Shown here: one piece after another, positions 32,604 through 41,407 of the stretch | Numbering within the stretch: the first letter of the stretch is position 1 | Layout of the letters: each line of letters opens with the position of its first letter | Source of the DNA: Streptomyces sp. NBC_01431 | Lineage (GTDB): Bacteria; Actinomycetota; Actinomycetes; Streptomycetales; Streptomycetaceae | Assembly (NCBI RefSeq): GCF_036231355.1 | Contig: NZ_CP109496.1 | Coordinates: 2,728,001-2,792,000, forward strand | Length of the DNA stretch: 64,000 bases | Direction of reading: 5' to 3' | Made by a program: the position numbers and the translations under genes | The notes under the pieces: generated by a model | Database searches by the model: none | The model's input: the letters and a program-made list of their open reading frames with translations, nothing else | Told to the model about the DNA's origin: nothing

Positions 32604-35600
32604 CGCTGCATCAGATCCACCGCCCGGCCCGCTCCACCCGCCCGGCCGCCCCCCCGGCGCCGCGCGCCGTCGAACCGCCGCCGAACCTGCCCGAGGGCAA
32701 GACGGGCGGCGCCGCGACCGCGCTGCTGCCGATGGCCGGAGTGATGAGCTCGGTCATCATGATGACGGTGATCCGCAACAGCCAGTTCGCTGGGCTCGGC
32801 GCCATCGTCCTGGTCGTGGCGCTGCTCGGCGCGATCGCCCTGTTCCTGTCCCAGCGGGGCAAGGCGCAGCGCACCCGGCGCACCCAGCGCGAGCGCTACC
32901 TCGAATACCTGGAGGAGCAGCGCGAGGAACTCGGCGCCGTGGAGCGGGAGTCGCGGCAGCAGCTGCGGCTGCTCAACCCGCCGCCGCAGGCGCTGTACGA
33001 CCTGGTGCGCGATCCGGCGCGGCTGTGGGAGCGGCGGCGCGGCGACGCCGACTTCCTGCGGGTGCGGGTGGGCACCGGCACCGTACCGACGCAGGAGCTG
33101 TCCATCGGGCAGAACAGCACGGGGGGCGTACTGACTCCGCCGGACCCGTTCATGCTGAACGAGGCGCGGGCGCTGGTGGCCCGGTACGCCACGGCCACCG
33201 AGTCGCCGCTGACGGTGCCGCTGGACCGGGCCGGGAACGTGAGCGTGGTCGGTGACCGCGAGGGCGTGCTGCGGGTGGCGCGGGCGCTGCTCGTCCAGAC
33301 GGCCGTGACGCACGCCCCGGACGATCTGGCGATCGCGCTCGGTGTGCCCGGCGAGCGCCTTGAGGACTGGGAGTGGGCCAAGTGGCTGCCCCACGTGCTG
33401 GACGCGCTGGAGAGCGACGGGCCGGTGGCCGCGCGGCGCATCGCGCCGAGCATGCCGCAGCTGGCCCGGCTGATGCGGACGGATCTGCGGCAGCGGGCGT
33501 CGTACGCGGCGGAGGTGCGGCGGGGTCTGTCGGACCGCGACGCGCTGCGGATGATCGACCGGCTGCTCGTGGTGAGCGACGAATTCGGCGCCACGGCCGA
33601 TGAACTGCCGCTCCCGGACACGGCGGTCGGTCTCACCGACATGGGCGTGACGGTGCTGCACCTCCTTGAGCAGCAGGTGCACGAGCCGGACCAGGTGAGC
33701 GTCCGGATCAGCGTGGAGGGCGACCGGATCACGGTCGAGGACCTGCGCGACCCCGCCAACCCGACGCCGCCGGTGTCCTACGGCCTGTCCGACGAGGTGA
33801 GCCGGGCCGGCGCCGAGGGGCTCGCGCGCATGCTGGCGCCGCTGCGCCTTTCCGCCGAGTCGGTGGCCGAGGGCACTCCGGTGAGCGGTCCGGTGGACTT
33901 TCCGCAGCTGCTCGGCATCGACGATCCGGCGGCCCTGGACGTCGCCCGGCTGTGGGCGCCGCGCGGCGAGCGGGCGTTCCTGCGGGTGCCGATCGGTCTG
34001 GACGACCGTCACCAGCCGGTGCTGCTCGACCTGAAGGAGTCCTCCGAGCTGGGCATGGGCCCGCACGGGCTGTGCGTGGGCGCGACCGGCTCCGGCAAGA
34101 GCGAGCTGCTGCGCACCCTGGTGCTCGCGCTGGTCGCCGGGCATCCGCCGGAGGATCTGGCGCTGGTCCTGGTCGACTACAAGGGCGGCGCCACCTTCGC
34201 GCCGTTCGCCGAACTGCCGCACGTGGCCGGCGTGATCACCAACCTGGAGAACCAGGCGGGTCTCGTGGAGCGCGTGCACACGAGCCTCGCGGGCGAGGTC
34301 AAGCGGCGTCAGCAGGTCCTGAAGGACGCGGGCAACGTCGCGGACATCGGGCACTACGCGGCGCTGCGCGCCGAGCGGCCCGAGCTCGAACCGCTCCCCC
34401 ACCTGTTCGTGGTGATCGACGAGTTCGGCGAACTCCTCACCGCCAAGCCGGACTTCATCGACCTGTTCCTGTCGATCGGCCGGATCGGCCGCTCCATCGG
34501 CGTGCACCTGCTCCTGTCGAGCCAGCGCATCGAAGGCGGCAAGCTCAAGGGTCTCGACACCTACCTCTCCTACCGGCTCGGCCTGCGTACGTTCTCCGCC
34601 GACGAGTCGCGCACGGTCCTGGACACGACGGACGCCTTCCATCTGCCGCCGTTGCCGGGCTTCGGCTATCTGAAGGTCGACACCTCGACGTACGAACGCT
34701 TCAAGGCGGGGTACGTCTCCGGCGCCTACCGGGGTCCCGCCGTCCTGGAGCAGCAGGACGACGCTCCGCTCGCCTGGCCGTACGGAACCTTCAACTCCCT
34801 TGGCGAGGAAGAGGGTTCGGACTCGGTGGCCGAACCCGCGATGCGGGAGCGGGAGACCGGGCCGACCGTCATGTCGACGATGGTCGACCAGCTGTGCGCG
34901 GCCGCCGAGCCGGTGCGCCGGATCTGGCTGCCCCCGCTGCCCGAGGCCATCAGTCTCGATGCGGCGGCGGGGCCGCTCCAGGTCTCCGAGCGCGGGCTCC
35001 AGCTCAGTCACCGCCCCGGCGCGATGCGGGTGCCGCTCGGCCTCCTGGACGATCCGGGCCGGCAGTGGCAGGGGCCCTGGACGCTCGATCTGACGGTGGC
35101 CGGCGGGCACGTGGCCGTCATCGGCGGCCCGCAGTCCGGCAAGACCACCCTGCTGCGCACCCTCGCGCTCTCGCTCGCCCTGACCCACACTCCGGCCCAG
35201 GTCGCGCTGTACGGGCTCGACCTGGTGGGCGGCGGTCTCGCGGCGCTCGCCGGGCTTCCGCACGTCGGCGGTATCGCCGGGCGCGCCGACCACGAGCGGG
35301 CCGCGCGCACCGTCGCCGAGGTGCGGGCCATGCTGGCCGCCCGCGAGGAGCTGTTCCGCGAGCACGGCATCGACTCGGTGGACGAGCTGCGCAGCCTGCG
35401 CGCGCAGGGTCGGCTGCCCGAGCTCGGCTCGACCGATGTCGTGCTGCTCGTGGACGGGTACGGCGCGCTGCGCGACGAGTTCGCCGACCTGGACGACGAC
35501 GTGGCCGACCTGCTCAAGCGCGGCAGCGGCTACGGCATCCACATCGTGGCGGGCATGCTCCGCTGGAACGACGTGCGGATCGCCACCCAGTCGATGTTCG

Positions 35601-36607
35601 GCACCCAGCTGGAGCTGCGGCTCAACGACCCGTCCGACTCGGCGATCGACCGCAAGCTGTCCGAGACGCTCGCCGTGGACACCCCGGGCCGCGTGCTCAC
35701 CCAGGGCAAGCTGTTCGCGCAGGCCGCCCTTCCGCGCACCGACTCGGTCGCCTCGGCGACCGATCTCGGCCCCGCCCTGGAGGACGCGGCCCGCACGATC
35801 AAGGCCACCTGGCACGGTGAACTCGCCTCCCCGGTACGGGTGTTGCCGACCCGGCTGCCGGCGCAGCGACTGCCCTCGGTGGCCGCCGAGCCGAGGCGGA
35901 TCCCCATCGCGCTTGACCAGGACGCGCTGGACCCCGTGCTCCTCGACCTGTTCGAGCACGACCAGCATCTGCTGATCCTGGGCGACAACGAGTGCGGCAA
36001 GACCAATCTGCTCAAGCTCATCGCCCAGCAGTTCACCGCCCGCTACAGCGACGAGGAACTGGTCTTCGCCGTGTTCGACCCGCGCCGCGGGCTGCGCGGG
36101 GTGGTGCCCGAGCCGTACCGCGGGGGCTACGCGCACAACGCGAAGATCAGCGTCGGGCTCGCGTCGGGCATCGCCACCGAGCTGGACAAGCGCCTCCCGG
36201 ACGAGAGCGTCGACCACGACGCGCTGCCGGAGGGCCCGTCGTTCAGTGGGCCGCGCATCGTCGTCCTCGTCGACGACTACGACATCCTCACCACCGCGGG
36301 CCAGCAGCCGCTCGCGCCGTTCCTGCCGTACATATCGTCCGCGCAGGACATCGGGCTCCACTTCGTGGTGGCCCGCCGCGTCGCGGGTTCCTCGCGGGCG
36401 CTGTACGAACCGTTCCTGACCACCCTGCGCGAGACCGGAACCGCCGCGCTCGTGATGACCGGCGACCGTACCGAGGGCCAGCTGTTCCCGGGCCTGTACG
36501 CGTCCGCGCAGCCGCCGGGCCGCGGGTTCCTGGTCCGCCGCGGCCGCCGCCACCAGCTCGTCCAGACCGCCCTCGCGCACCAGCCGGAAGAGGCAGAGCA
36601 CTCGTGA
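32600..36607 (+). CDS. eccC: Type VII secretion ATPase EccC (FtsK/SpoIIIE family, three ATPase domains)
   Basis: 1,335 residues. Two N-terminal TM helices (about 42-62 and 68-88) precede a coiled region and three tandem FtsK/SpoIIIE ATPase domains. Walker A motifs are GATGSGKSELL near residue 494, GGPQSGKTTLL near 841, and GDNECGKTNLL near 1126. Walker B segments are LVLVDYKGGATFAPF, VVLLVDGYGAL and IVVLVDDYDIL. It is the substrate-recognising motor of ESX secretion, in one polypeptide rather than split EccCa/EccCb. ATG overlaps the previous stop (ATGA). Its stop overlaps the next GTG. Substrates would be WXG proteins, but none is intact nearby. Confidence 0.95.
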   Translation: MTLHQIHRPARSTRPAAPPAPRAVEPPPNLPEGKTGGAATALLPMAGVMSSVIMMTVIRNSQFAGLGAIVLVVALLGAIALFLSQRGKAQRTRRTQRERYLEYLEEQREELGAVERESRQQLRLLNPPPQALYDLVRDPARLWERRRGDADFLRVRVGTGTVPTQELSIGQNSTGGVLTPPDPFMLNEARALVARYATATESPLTVPLDRAGNVSVVGDREGVLRVARALLVQTAVTHAPDDLAIALGVPGERLEDWEWAKWLPHVLDALESDGPVAARRIAPSMPQLARLMRTDLRQRASYAAEVRRGLSDRDALRMIDRLLVVSDEFGATADELPLPDTAVGLTDMGVTVLHLLEQQVHEPDQVSVRISVEGDRITVEDLRDPANPTPPVSYGLSDEVSRAGAEGLARMLAPLRLSAESVAEGTPVSGPVDFPQLLGIDDPAALDVARLWAPRGERAFLRVPIGLDDRHQPVLLDLKESSELGMGPHGLCVGATGSGKSELLRTLVLALVAGHPPEDLALVLVDYKGGATFAPFAELPHVAGVITNLENQAGLVERVHTSLAGEVKRRQQVLKDAGNVADIGHYAALRAERPELEPLPHLFVVIDEFGELLTAKPDFIDLFLSIGRIGRSIGVHLLLSSQRIEGGKLKGLDTYLSYRLGLRTFSADESRTVLDTTDAFHLPPLPGFGYLKVDTSTYERFKAGYVSGAYRGPAVLEQQDDAPLAWPYGTFNSLGEEEGSDSVAEPAMRERETGPTVMSTMVDQLCAAAEPVRRIWLPPLPEAISLDAAAGPLQVSERGLQLSHRPGAMRVPLGLLDDPGRQWQGPWTLDLTVAGGHVAVIGGPQSGKTTLLRTLALSLALTHTPAQVALYGLDLVGGGLAALAGLPHVGGIAGRADHERAARTVAEVRAMLAAREELFREHGIDSVDELRSLRAQGRLPELGSTDVVLLVDGYGALRDEFADLDDDVADLLKRGSGYGIHIVAGMLRWNDVRIATQSMFGTQLELRLNDPSDSAIDRKLSETLAVDTPGRVLTQGKLFAQAALPRTDSVASATDLGPALEDAARTIKATWHGELASPVRVLPTRLPAQRLPSVAAEPRRIPIALDQDALDPVLLDLFEHDQHLLILGDNECGKTNLLKLIAQQFTARYSDEELVFAVFDPRRGLRGVVPEPYRGGYAHNAKISVGLASGIATELDKRLPDESVDHDALPEGPSFSGPRIVVLVDDYDILTTAGQQPLAPFLPYISSAQDIGLHFVVARRVAGSSRALYEPFLTTLRETGTAALVMTGDRTEGQLFPGLYASAQPPGRGFLVRRGRRHQLVQTALAHQPEEAEHS

Positions 36608-38025
36608 CCAAGGACGTCATCGCCCTCACCCCGAAGATGCCCGACACCTGGGCCCTGCTGGCCGGGCTGTACGCGGGCGGTCCCGGCCTCACCGTCGACA
36701 CCGGGCACGACGGGGCGGTGGTGCAGCTCTGCACGGCGGACGGACGGCCGCTCGTCTCCCTCGAAGCGCCGCTGCTCGTGCAGGTGCCCGGTGAGGCCGA
36801 GCGCCTCCTGGGCGCTCAAGTCCCCTCCCCCGAGGGACCGTTCTGGTGGACGGAGATACGGGCGTCCACCGCGCTGCCCGAGGCAGAACGGCTCGCCGGT
36901 TCGGTGGCGGGGCGGCTCACCATGCTGCTCGGCGGCAGCGCCTGGCCGCCCGACGCCGCGAGCACGGAGGTCGTTCCGGTCGCCGAGGACGGCGAGGTGA
37001 CCGCCCGGCCCGTGTCCGGCGGGGCCCATCCGACGGTGGACGTCCTGACCGAGTCGACCGCGGTCGTCATGTGCGACCGGCCGGTCATCGCGCTGAGCGC
37101 CTGGCTCTCGCACATCCTGCGCGCCACCACCGAGAGCCGCCGCGCCCTTCAGATCGTGACGCCGCCGGGGGTGCGGCTCAGCCTTCCGCTGCGTACGGCA
37201 CTGACCGGCGTCCCCAACCGCTGGGTGGTCAAGGACCCCGACTGCGGTTACTACGACGGGCTTTCCGGGGCGGTGCTGCGCTGGCAGGACGGCACGTTCG
37301 CGCCGGCCCGGGACGCTTCGGGCGGGGCGGTGGTGGCCGAGGCGTTCAGCGCGCCCGCGCTCACCTCCGAACGGCAGCTGATCGTCGCGTTCCGCACCGT
37401 GCACAACGCGGACGAGAACCTGGTGCTCGGCCGCGCCCTGGAGACCGCCTGGCAGACGCTGACCGGCGCGGGTCCGGTCGGCTGGGGCACCGCCGAGCCC
37501 GTCAACCTCCCTTGGTCCGCACGGCAGTTGACGGACCTCGCCCGCGACCGGGCCCCCGAGCCCACCCAGTTGCTTGCCGTCGGCGACCCCGCGCGGCCCG
37601 CGCTCGCCGGGCTCCGGGTCACCCGCGTCGAGCGGGGCGTGGCGGCGGACGCCACCCTCACCCTCGGGTACGGCGCGGACGAGGCGCCCCCGCTGGCGGC
37701 GGCCCAGGAACTGGCGAAGACGCTGGCCGCCGGACACGGCCTGACCAACATGCTGGTCTCCCTGCGCCGGGCCCGCCGCGACCTGGCGATTCCGGCCCAC
37801 TTCGAGGCGCCGCCGATCCCGGTGTCCTACACGCTGGGCGCGGACGGCGTGCGCCGGGCGGGCCTGGCCCACGCCCAGCGGCCCCCGCTGGCCCTGCGCC
37901 CCACCCCACTCGGCCCGGCGGCCGAACCCGCGCTCCACTACGCGCTGGGCGACGGGACGGACGCGGGCACGTGGCCGATGCTGGAGCAATTGACGGCCCA
38001 CTTGGAGAGCGGCTCGGCCCGGTAG
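36604..38025 (+). CDS. DUF6177 family protein (Streptomyces ESX-associated)
   Basis: 473 residues, soluble, no signal peptide or TM. Coupled to eccC by a GTGA overlap. The N-terminus (MTKDVIALTPKMPDTWALLA) and the GVPNRWVVKDPDCGYYDGL and LSGAVLRWQDGTFAP blocks match what I know as DUF6177, a family found beside eccC in Streptomyces. Function unknown. Translational coupling to the motor argues for a subunit or regulator of the machine, possibly in place of EccE, but there is no sequence evidence for that. Confidence 0.82.
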   Translation: MTKDVIALTPKMPDTWALLAGLYAGGPGLTVDTGHDGAVVQLCTADGRPLVSLEAPLLVQVPGEAERLLGAQVPSPEGPFWWTEIRASTALPEAERLAGSVAGRLTMLLGGSAWPPDAASTEVVPVAEDGEVTARPVSGGAHPTVDVLTESTAVVMCDRPVIALSAWLSHILRATTESRRALQIVTPPGVRLSLPLRTALTGVPNRWVVKDPDCGYYDGLSGAVLRWQDGTFAPARDASGGAVVAEAFSAPALTSERQLIVAFRTVHNADENLVLGRALETAWQTLTGAGPVGWGTAEPVNLPWSARQLTDLARDRAPEPTQLLAVGDPARPALAGLRVTRVERGVAADATLTLGYGADEAPPLAAAQELAKTLAAGHGLTNMLVSLRRARRDLAIPAHFEAPPIPVSYTLGADGVRRAGLAHAQRPPLALRPTPLGPAAEPALHYALGDGTDAGTWPMLEQLTAHLESGSAR

Positions 38026-38035
38026 CGCCCCAGCG

Positions 38036-38239
38036 CTACTCGCGAAGGCGGAGCAGCAGCATCGCCGCGTCGTCGCGCAACGGGCCCTTCGTGTGCTGCA
38101 TCAGGTCGCGCCGCAGGGCCTCAAGCGCGGCTTCCGGGGCCGGGTCCTTCAGGAGCGGGGTGCGGGCGCCCAACGGGTAGAAGGTGCCCGCCCGGTCGCG
38201 GGCCTCGGTGACGCCGTCGGTGTAGAGCAGGAGCTGGTT
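38036..38239 (-). pseudogene. 3' fragment of a SpoIIE/PP2C phosphatase gene
   Basis: 68 codons on the minus strand ending in TAG at 38036 encode LLLYTDGVTEARDRAGTFYP, then a helical segment, and KGPLRDDAAMLLLRLRE. The TDGVTEAR and RDDAAMLLLR motifs are the last two metal-binding motifs of SpoIIE-type PP2C phosphatases. There is no start and no N-terminal 200-700 residues. Upstream of the fragment sequence breaks straight into the ku repeat array, so it is a truncation remnant. Confidence 0.8.
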
Positions 38240-38261
38240 GTGAGGCGGTGGGGAGTTACTT

Positions 38262-38426
38262 GCCGGGCACGATCAGGCACCGGCGCGCTGCTCGGCCGGG
38301 CACGGTCGGGCACTGGCACGCTTCTTGGCCGGGCGCGGTCAGGCACCGGCGCGCTGCTCGGCCGGGCACGATCAGGCACTGGCGCGCTTCTTGGCCGGGC
38401 GCGGTCAGGCGCTGGCGCGCTTCTTC
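38262..38426. repeat. Five-copy 33-bp tandem repeat spanning the ku stop codon
   Basis: Units begin at 38262, 38295, 38328, 38361 and 38394. The pattern GCCGGGCrCGrTCAGGCrCTGG-type units alternate between two variants (CTGCTCG or CTTCTTG ends). On the minus strand the fifth unit is the ku 3' end, encoding the last codons KKRASA and TGA. The other units repeat KKRASA / EQRAGA plus stops. The array is 165 bp and 33 is a codon multiple. Confidence 0.88.
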
Positions 38427-39487
38427 GGGGACTGGGGCTTCTTCGCCGCCGTCTTCTTCGCGGTGGCCGCCGTGGACTTCTTCGCGCCGGTGGACTTCGG
38501 GCTCGCCGCGGCGGACTTCTTGGCCGACGTGCTCTTCGCGGCCGTGCCCTTCGTCGCAGTCTTCCTCGCCGGGGCGGACTTCTTCGCCGCGGTCTTCGTG
38601 GCGGTCTTCGTGGCGGTCCTGCGCGCCGTCTTCTTCGCGGGCGCGGACTTGCGCGAGCCGAGGTGGGTGACTTCGGCGACCGACTCGCCGCCGCCCTCCT
38701 CGCCCTCGCCGCGGGAGGCCTTCGCCGCCTTGACGCTGTTCTCCAGCGCGGCCATCAGGTCGATGACCTTGCCGCTGCCGGGGGCCGGTGCCGCCTCCTT
38801 GGCGGGCAGGGCGCCGTCCGCCTTGGCGGCGATGAGTTCCTCGACGGCCGTACGGTAGTCGTCGTGCAGGGTCGACATGTCCACCTCGCCGAGGGTGTCC
38901 ATCAGGGCGTCGGCCAGGTCGAGTTCGGCCTCGCGGACGCTGACGTCGGTCTCGGGGGCGGCGTCCTTGGCCGCGCGGATCTCGTCCGGCCAGAGCAGCC
39001 CGTGCATCGCGATCACGTCGTCGACCACCCGCAGCATGCCGAGCCGTTCCCGCCCGCGCAGCGCGAACTTGGCGATGGCGACCTTCCGGCTCCGCTTGAG
39101 GGCCTCGCGCAGCAGGGTGTACGGCTTCGCGGCGGGCACGCCGTTGGCGGAGAGGTAGTACGCGGCGTCCATCTGGAGCGGGTCGATCGAGTCGGCCTGA
39201 ACGAAGGCCACGATCTCGATCGTCTTGGCGGTGGGCAGCGGCAGGGACGACAGGTCGGCGTCGGTGATCGGGATCATCGAGCCGTCGGCCTCCTCGTAGG
39301 CCTTGCCGATCTCGTCCGCGTCGAGTTCCTCGCCGTCCAGCTCGCACACCTTGCGGTAGCGGACCCGTCCGCCGTCCGCCGTGTGGATCTGGCGGAACGA
39401 GATCGAATGGTTCTCGGTGGCATTCACGAGCTTGATCGGGATGCTGACCAGGCCGAACGAAATCGCACCGTTCCAGATTGATCGCAC
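38405..39487 (-). CDS. ku: Ku DNA end-binding protein
   Basis: 360 residues. The Ku core (1-250: MRSIWNGAISFGLVSIPIKL, SFRQIHTADGGRVRYRKVC, YYLSANGVPAAKPYTLL) forms the homodimer ring that loads on DNA ends in bacterial NHEJ. The C-terminal ~105 residues are a Lys/Ala/Thr-rich tail of the kind that aids DNA binding and sliding. GTG start at 39487. It is divergent from the ligD polymerase gene across a 59-bp shared promoter. The stop codon lies in a repeat array, so tail length may vary between strains. Confidence 0.95.
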   Translation of the reverse strand: MRSIWNGAISFGLVSIPIKLVNATENHSISFRQIHTADGGRVRYRKVCELDGEELDADEIGKAYEEADGSMIPITDADLSSLPLPTAKTIEIVAFVQADSIDPLQMDAAYYLSANGVPAAKPYTLLREALKRSRKVAIAKFALRGRERLGMLRVVDDVIAMHGLLWPDEIRAAKDAAPETDVSVREAELDLADALMDTLGEVDMSTLHDDYRTAVEELIAAKADGALPAKEAAPAPGSGKVIDLMAALENSVKAAKASRGEGEEGGGESVAEVTHLGSRKSAPAKKTARRTATKTATKTAAKKSAPARKTATKGTAAKSTSAKKSAAASPKSTGAKKSTAATAKKTAAKKPQSPKKRASA

Positions 39488-39546
39488 GGTTTCTCCTCTT
39501 CGTCCCCGAGGAGTGTGGTTCGTGTGGTTCGTGGGACTCTCATCGT
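39488..39546. promoter_or_regulatory. 59-bp divergent promoter region between ku and ligD-pol
   Basis: The only non-coding sequence between the divergently transcribed NHEJ genes. It must hold both starts, so the genes are likely co-regulated. I see no clear -10/-35 pairs. Confidence 0.4.
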
Positions 39547-40431
39547 ATGACGCCGATCACGGAGGTGGAGGGGCGGCGGATCCCCCTCTCGAACCTGGAG
39601 AAGGTGCTGTATCCGGCGACCGGCACCACCAAGGGCGAGCTGCTGCACTACTGCGCGACCGTCGCCGGGGCGCTCCTGGCACATCTGCACAACCGCCCGG
39701 TGTCGTTCCTGCGCTTCCCGGACGGCCCCGCGGGCCAGCACTTCTTCACCAAGAATCCGCCGCCCGGCACCCCCTCCTGGGTGAAGATCGCCGAGGTTCC
39801 GCGCTCGGAGGGCAAGGCGGCCCGGCAGGTCGTGGTGTCCGATCTTGCGACGCTGATGTGGGCGGCCAATCTGGTCGTGGAGTTCCACACCCCGCAGTGG
39901 CAGGCGGACGCCCCCGCGCAGGCCGACCGGCTTGTCCTCGACCTCGACCCGGGAGCGCCCGCGAGCGTGGTCGAGTGCTGCGCGGTGGCGCGCTGGCTGC
40001 GCGAGCGCCTTGCCGCGGACGGGCTGCACGCGTACGCCAAGACCTCCGGCTCCAAGGGGCTGCACCTGCTGTCGCCGCTGGAGCCGACCCCTTCCGATCG
40101 AGTGTCCACGTATGCGAAAACGCTGGCCAGGGAGGCGGAAGCGGAGCTCGCGGGGCTGGTCACCCACAAGATGGCCAAGGCGCTGCGGCCCGGCAAGGTG
40201 TTCATCGACTTCAGCCAGAACGCGGCCGCGAAGACCACCGCCACGCCCTACACGGTGCGCGCCAAGGAGCGCCCCACGGTGTCCACGCCGGTGTCCTGGC
40301 AGGAGGTCGAGTCCTGCGCCGACCCGGCCGAGCTGACGTTCCTGATCGGCGACATCGCGGCGCGTCTGGAGCGGGACGGCGATCTGCTGGGCCCGCTGAT
40401 CAACCTCAACCGGGCGGGCCGGATCCCGTGA
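39547..40431 (+). CDS. LigD-type DNA polymerase/primase domain protein (NHEJ)
   Basis: 294 residues of the LigD PolDom (AEP primase-polymerase) family, which fills gaps at broken ends. Conserved LEKVLYPATG, FLRFPDGPAGQHFFTKN, the catalytic metal motif DLDPG near residue 131, KTSGSKGLHLLSPL, and FIDFSQN. It is a stand-alone polymerase domain rather than a three-domain LigD. ATG 39547. Coupled to the ligase gene by a GTGA overlap and divergent from ku. Confidence 0.94.
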   Translation: MTPITEVEGRRIPLSNLEKVLYPATGTTKGELLHYCATVAGALLAHLHNRPVSFLRFPDGPAGQHFFTKNPPPGTPSWVKIAEVPRSEGKAARQVVVSDLATLMWAANLVVEFHTPQWQADAPAQADRLVLDLDPGAPASVVECCAVARWLRERLAADGLHAYAKTSGSKGLHLLSPLEPTPSDRVSTYAKTLAREAEAELAGLVTHKMAKALRPGKVFIDFSQNAAAKTTATPYTVRAKERPTVSTPVSWQEVESCADPAELTFLIGDIAARLERDGDLLGPLINLNRAGRIP

Positions 40432-41339
40432 CCGCGACGCCGCTGCGACCGCCGCTCGCCGTTGCCCTCGCCCAGGCGGTGGCGACCCTGCCGCGCGGGG
40501 CGGGCTGGGCGTACGAGCCGAAGTTCGACGGGCACCGGTTGGTGGTGTTCCGGCAGGCCGAGCGGGTTGTTCTACAGGCCCGGTCAGGGCGGACCGTCAC
40601 GGCCGCGTTTCCCGATCTGGCCGACGCGGCAAGCCAGTTGGCGCCCGGAACGGTGCTCGACGGGGAGGTCGTGGTGTGGACCGGCGGGCGCACCGACTTC
40701 GCCGCCGTCCAGCGCCGGGCGGCCGCCACCGCGGCCCGCGCCCCCCTCCTCGCCCGCCGCCTGCCCGCCTCGTACGCCGCCTTCGACCTCCTGGCGGACG
40801 GCGGCCGCGATCTGCGGGCCCTGCCGTACGAGCAGCGGCGCGCGCGGCTGTTGGAGGTGCTCGGCCCGCTCGGCCCCCCGCTCCAGGCCGTACCGATGAC
40901 GACCTCGGCCGAGACCGCGCTGACCTGGTACGAGACGTTGCCCGCGAGCGGGGTCGAGGGGCTCGTCGCCAAGCGCCTGGACGCTCCGTACCGGGCCGGG
41001 CACCGCGCCTGGCGCAAGCTGCGGCACACCGACACCCGCGAGGCGGTGGTGATCGGCCACACCGGGAGCCCTTCCCGCCCGGCCGCGCTGGTGCTGGTGC
41101 TGCCCGACGACGACGTGCCGGTGGTGTCGGGCCCGCTGCCCGCCGCCCTGCGTGCGGAGGCCGGGCGGGCGCTGGCTCCGCTGGCGGCGGAGGGCGGTGG
41201 GACGGCGGTCGCGGCGGGCCGCGGCGAGGTGGCCTACCGGGCGGTGCGGGCGGGCCTGCTCGCGGAGGTCGAGTGGGCGACCACGCGGCACGCGGGGGCG
41301 GTGGTGCTGCGCCTGCGGGAGGCGGACGAGATGCCATAG
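40428..41339 (+). CDS. ATP-dependent DNA ligase (LigD ligase-domain type)
   Basis: 303 residues. The adenylation motif I is EPKFDGHR, with K32 the AMP-bearing lysine; motif III-like AAFDLLADGG, motif IV EGLVAKR and motif V KLRHT follow, then an OB-fold C-terminus. It would seal ends held by Ku and filled by the adjacent polymerase. GTG 40428 overlaps the polymerase stop. It is a separate ligase rather than fused. The phosphoesterase domain of full LigD is not in the window. Confidence 0.94.
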   Translation: MTATPLRPPLAVALAQAVATLPRGAGWAYEPKFDGHRLVVFRQAERVVLQARSGRTVTAAFPDLADAASQLAPGTVLDGEVVVWTGGRTDFAAVQRRAAATAARAPLLARRLPASYAAFDLLADGGRDLRALPYEQRRARLLEVLGPLGPPLQAVPMTTSAETALTWYETLPASGVEGLVAKRLDAPYRAGHRAWRKLRHTDTREAVVIGHTGSPSRPAALVLVLPDDDVPVVSGPLPAALRAEAGRALAPLAAEGGGTAVAAGRGEVAYRAVRAGLLAEVEWATTRHAGAVVLRLREADEMP

Positions 41340-41407
41340 CCCGCACGCCATGGCCCGCTCCGGGCGGGCCGAACGCCGTCGGGCCACCGGCCGCGTCCCG
41401 GCTCCCG

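Noticed and set aside
32483..36601. Very long open frame on the strand opposite to eccC
   Set aside because: Antisense mirror of eccC codon bias; no domains, no ribosome site, and eccC has clear ATPase motifs.
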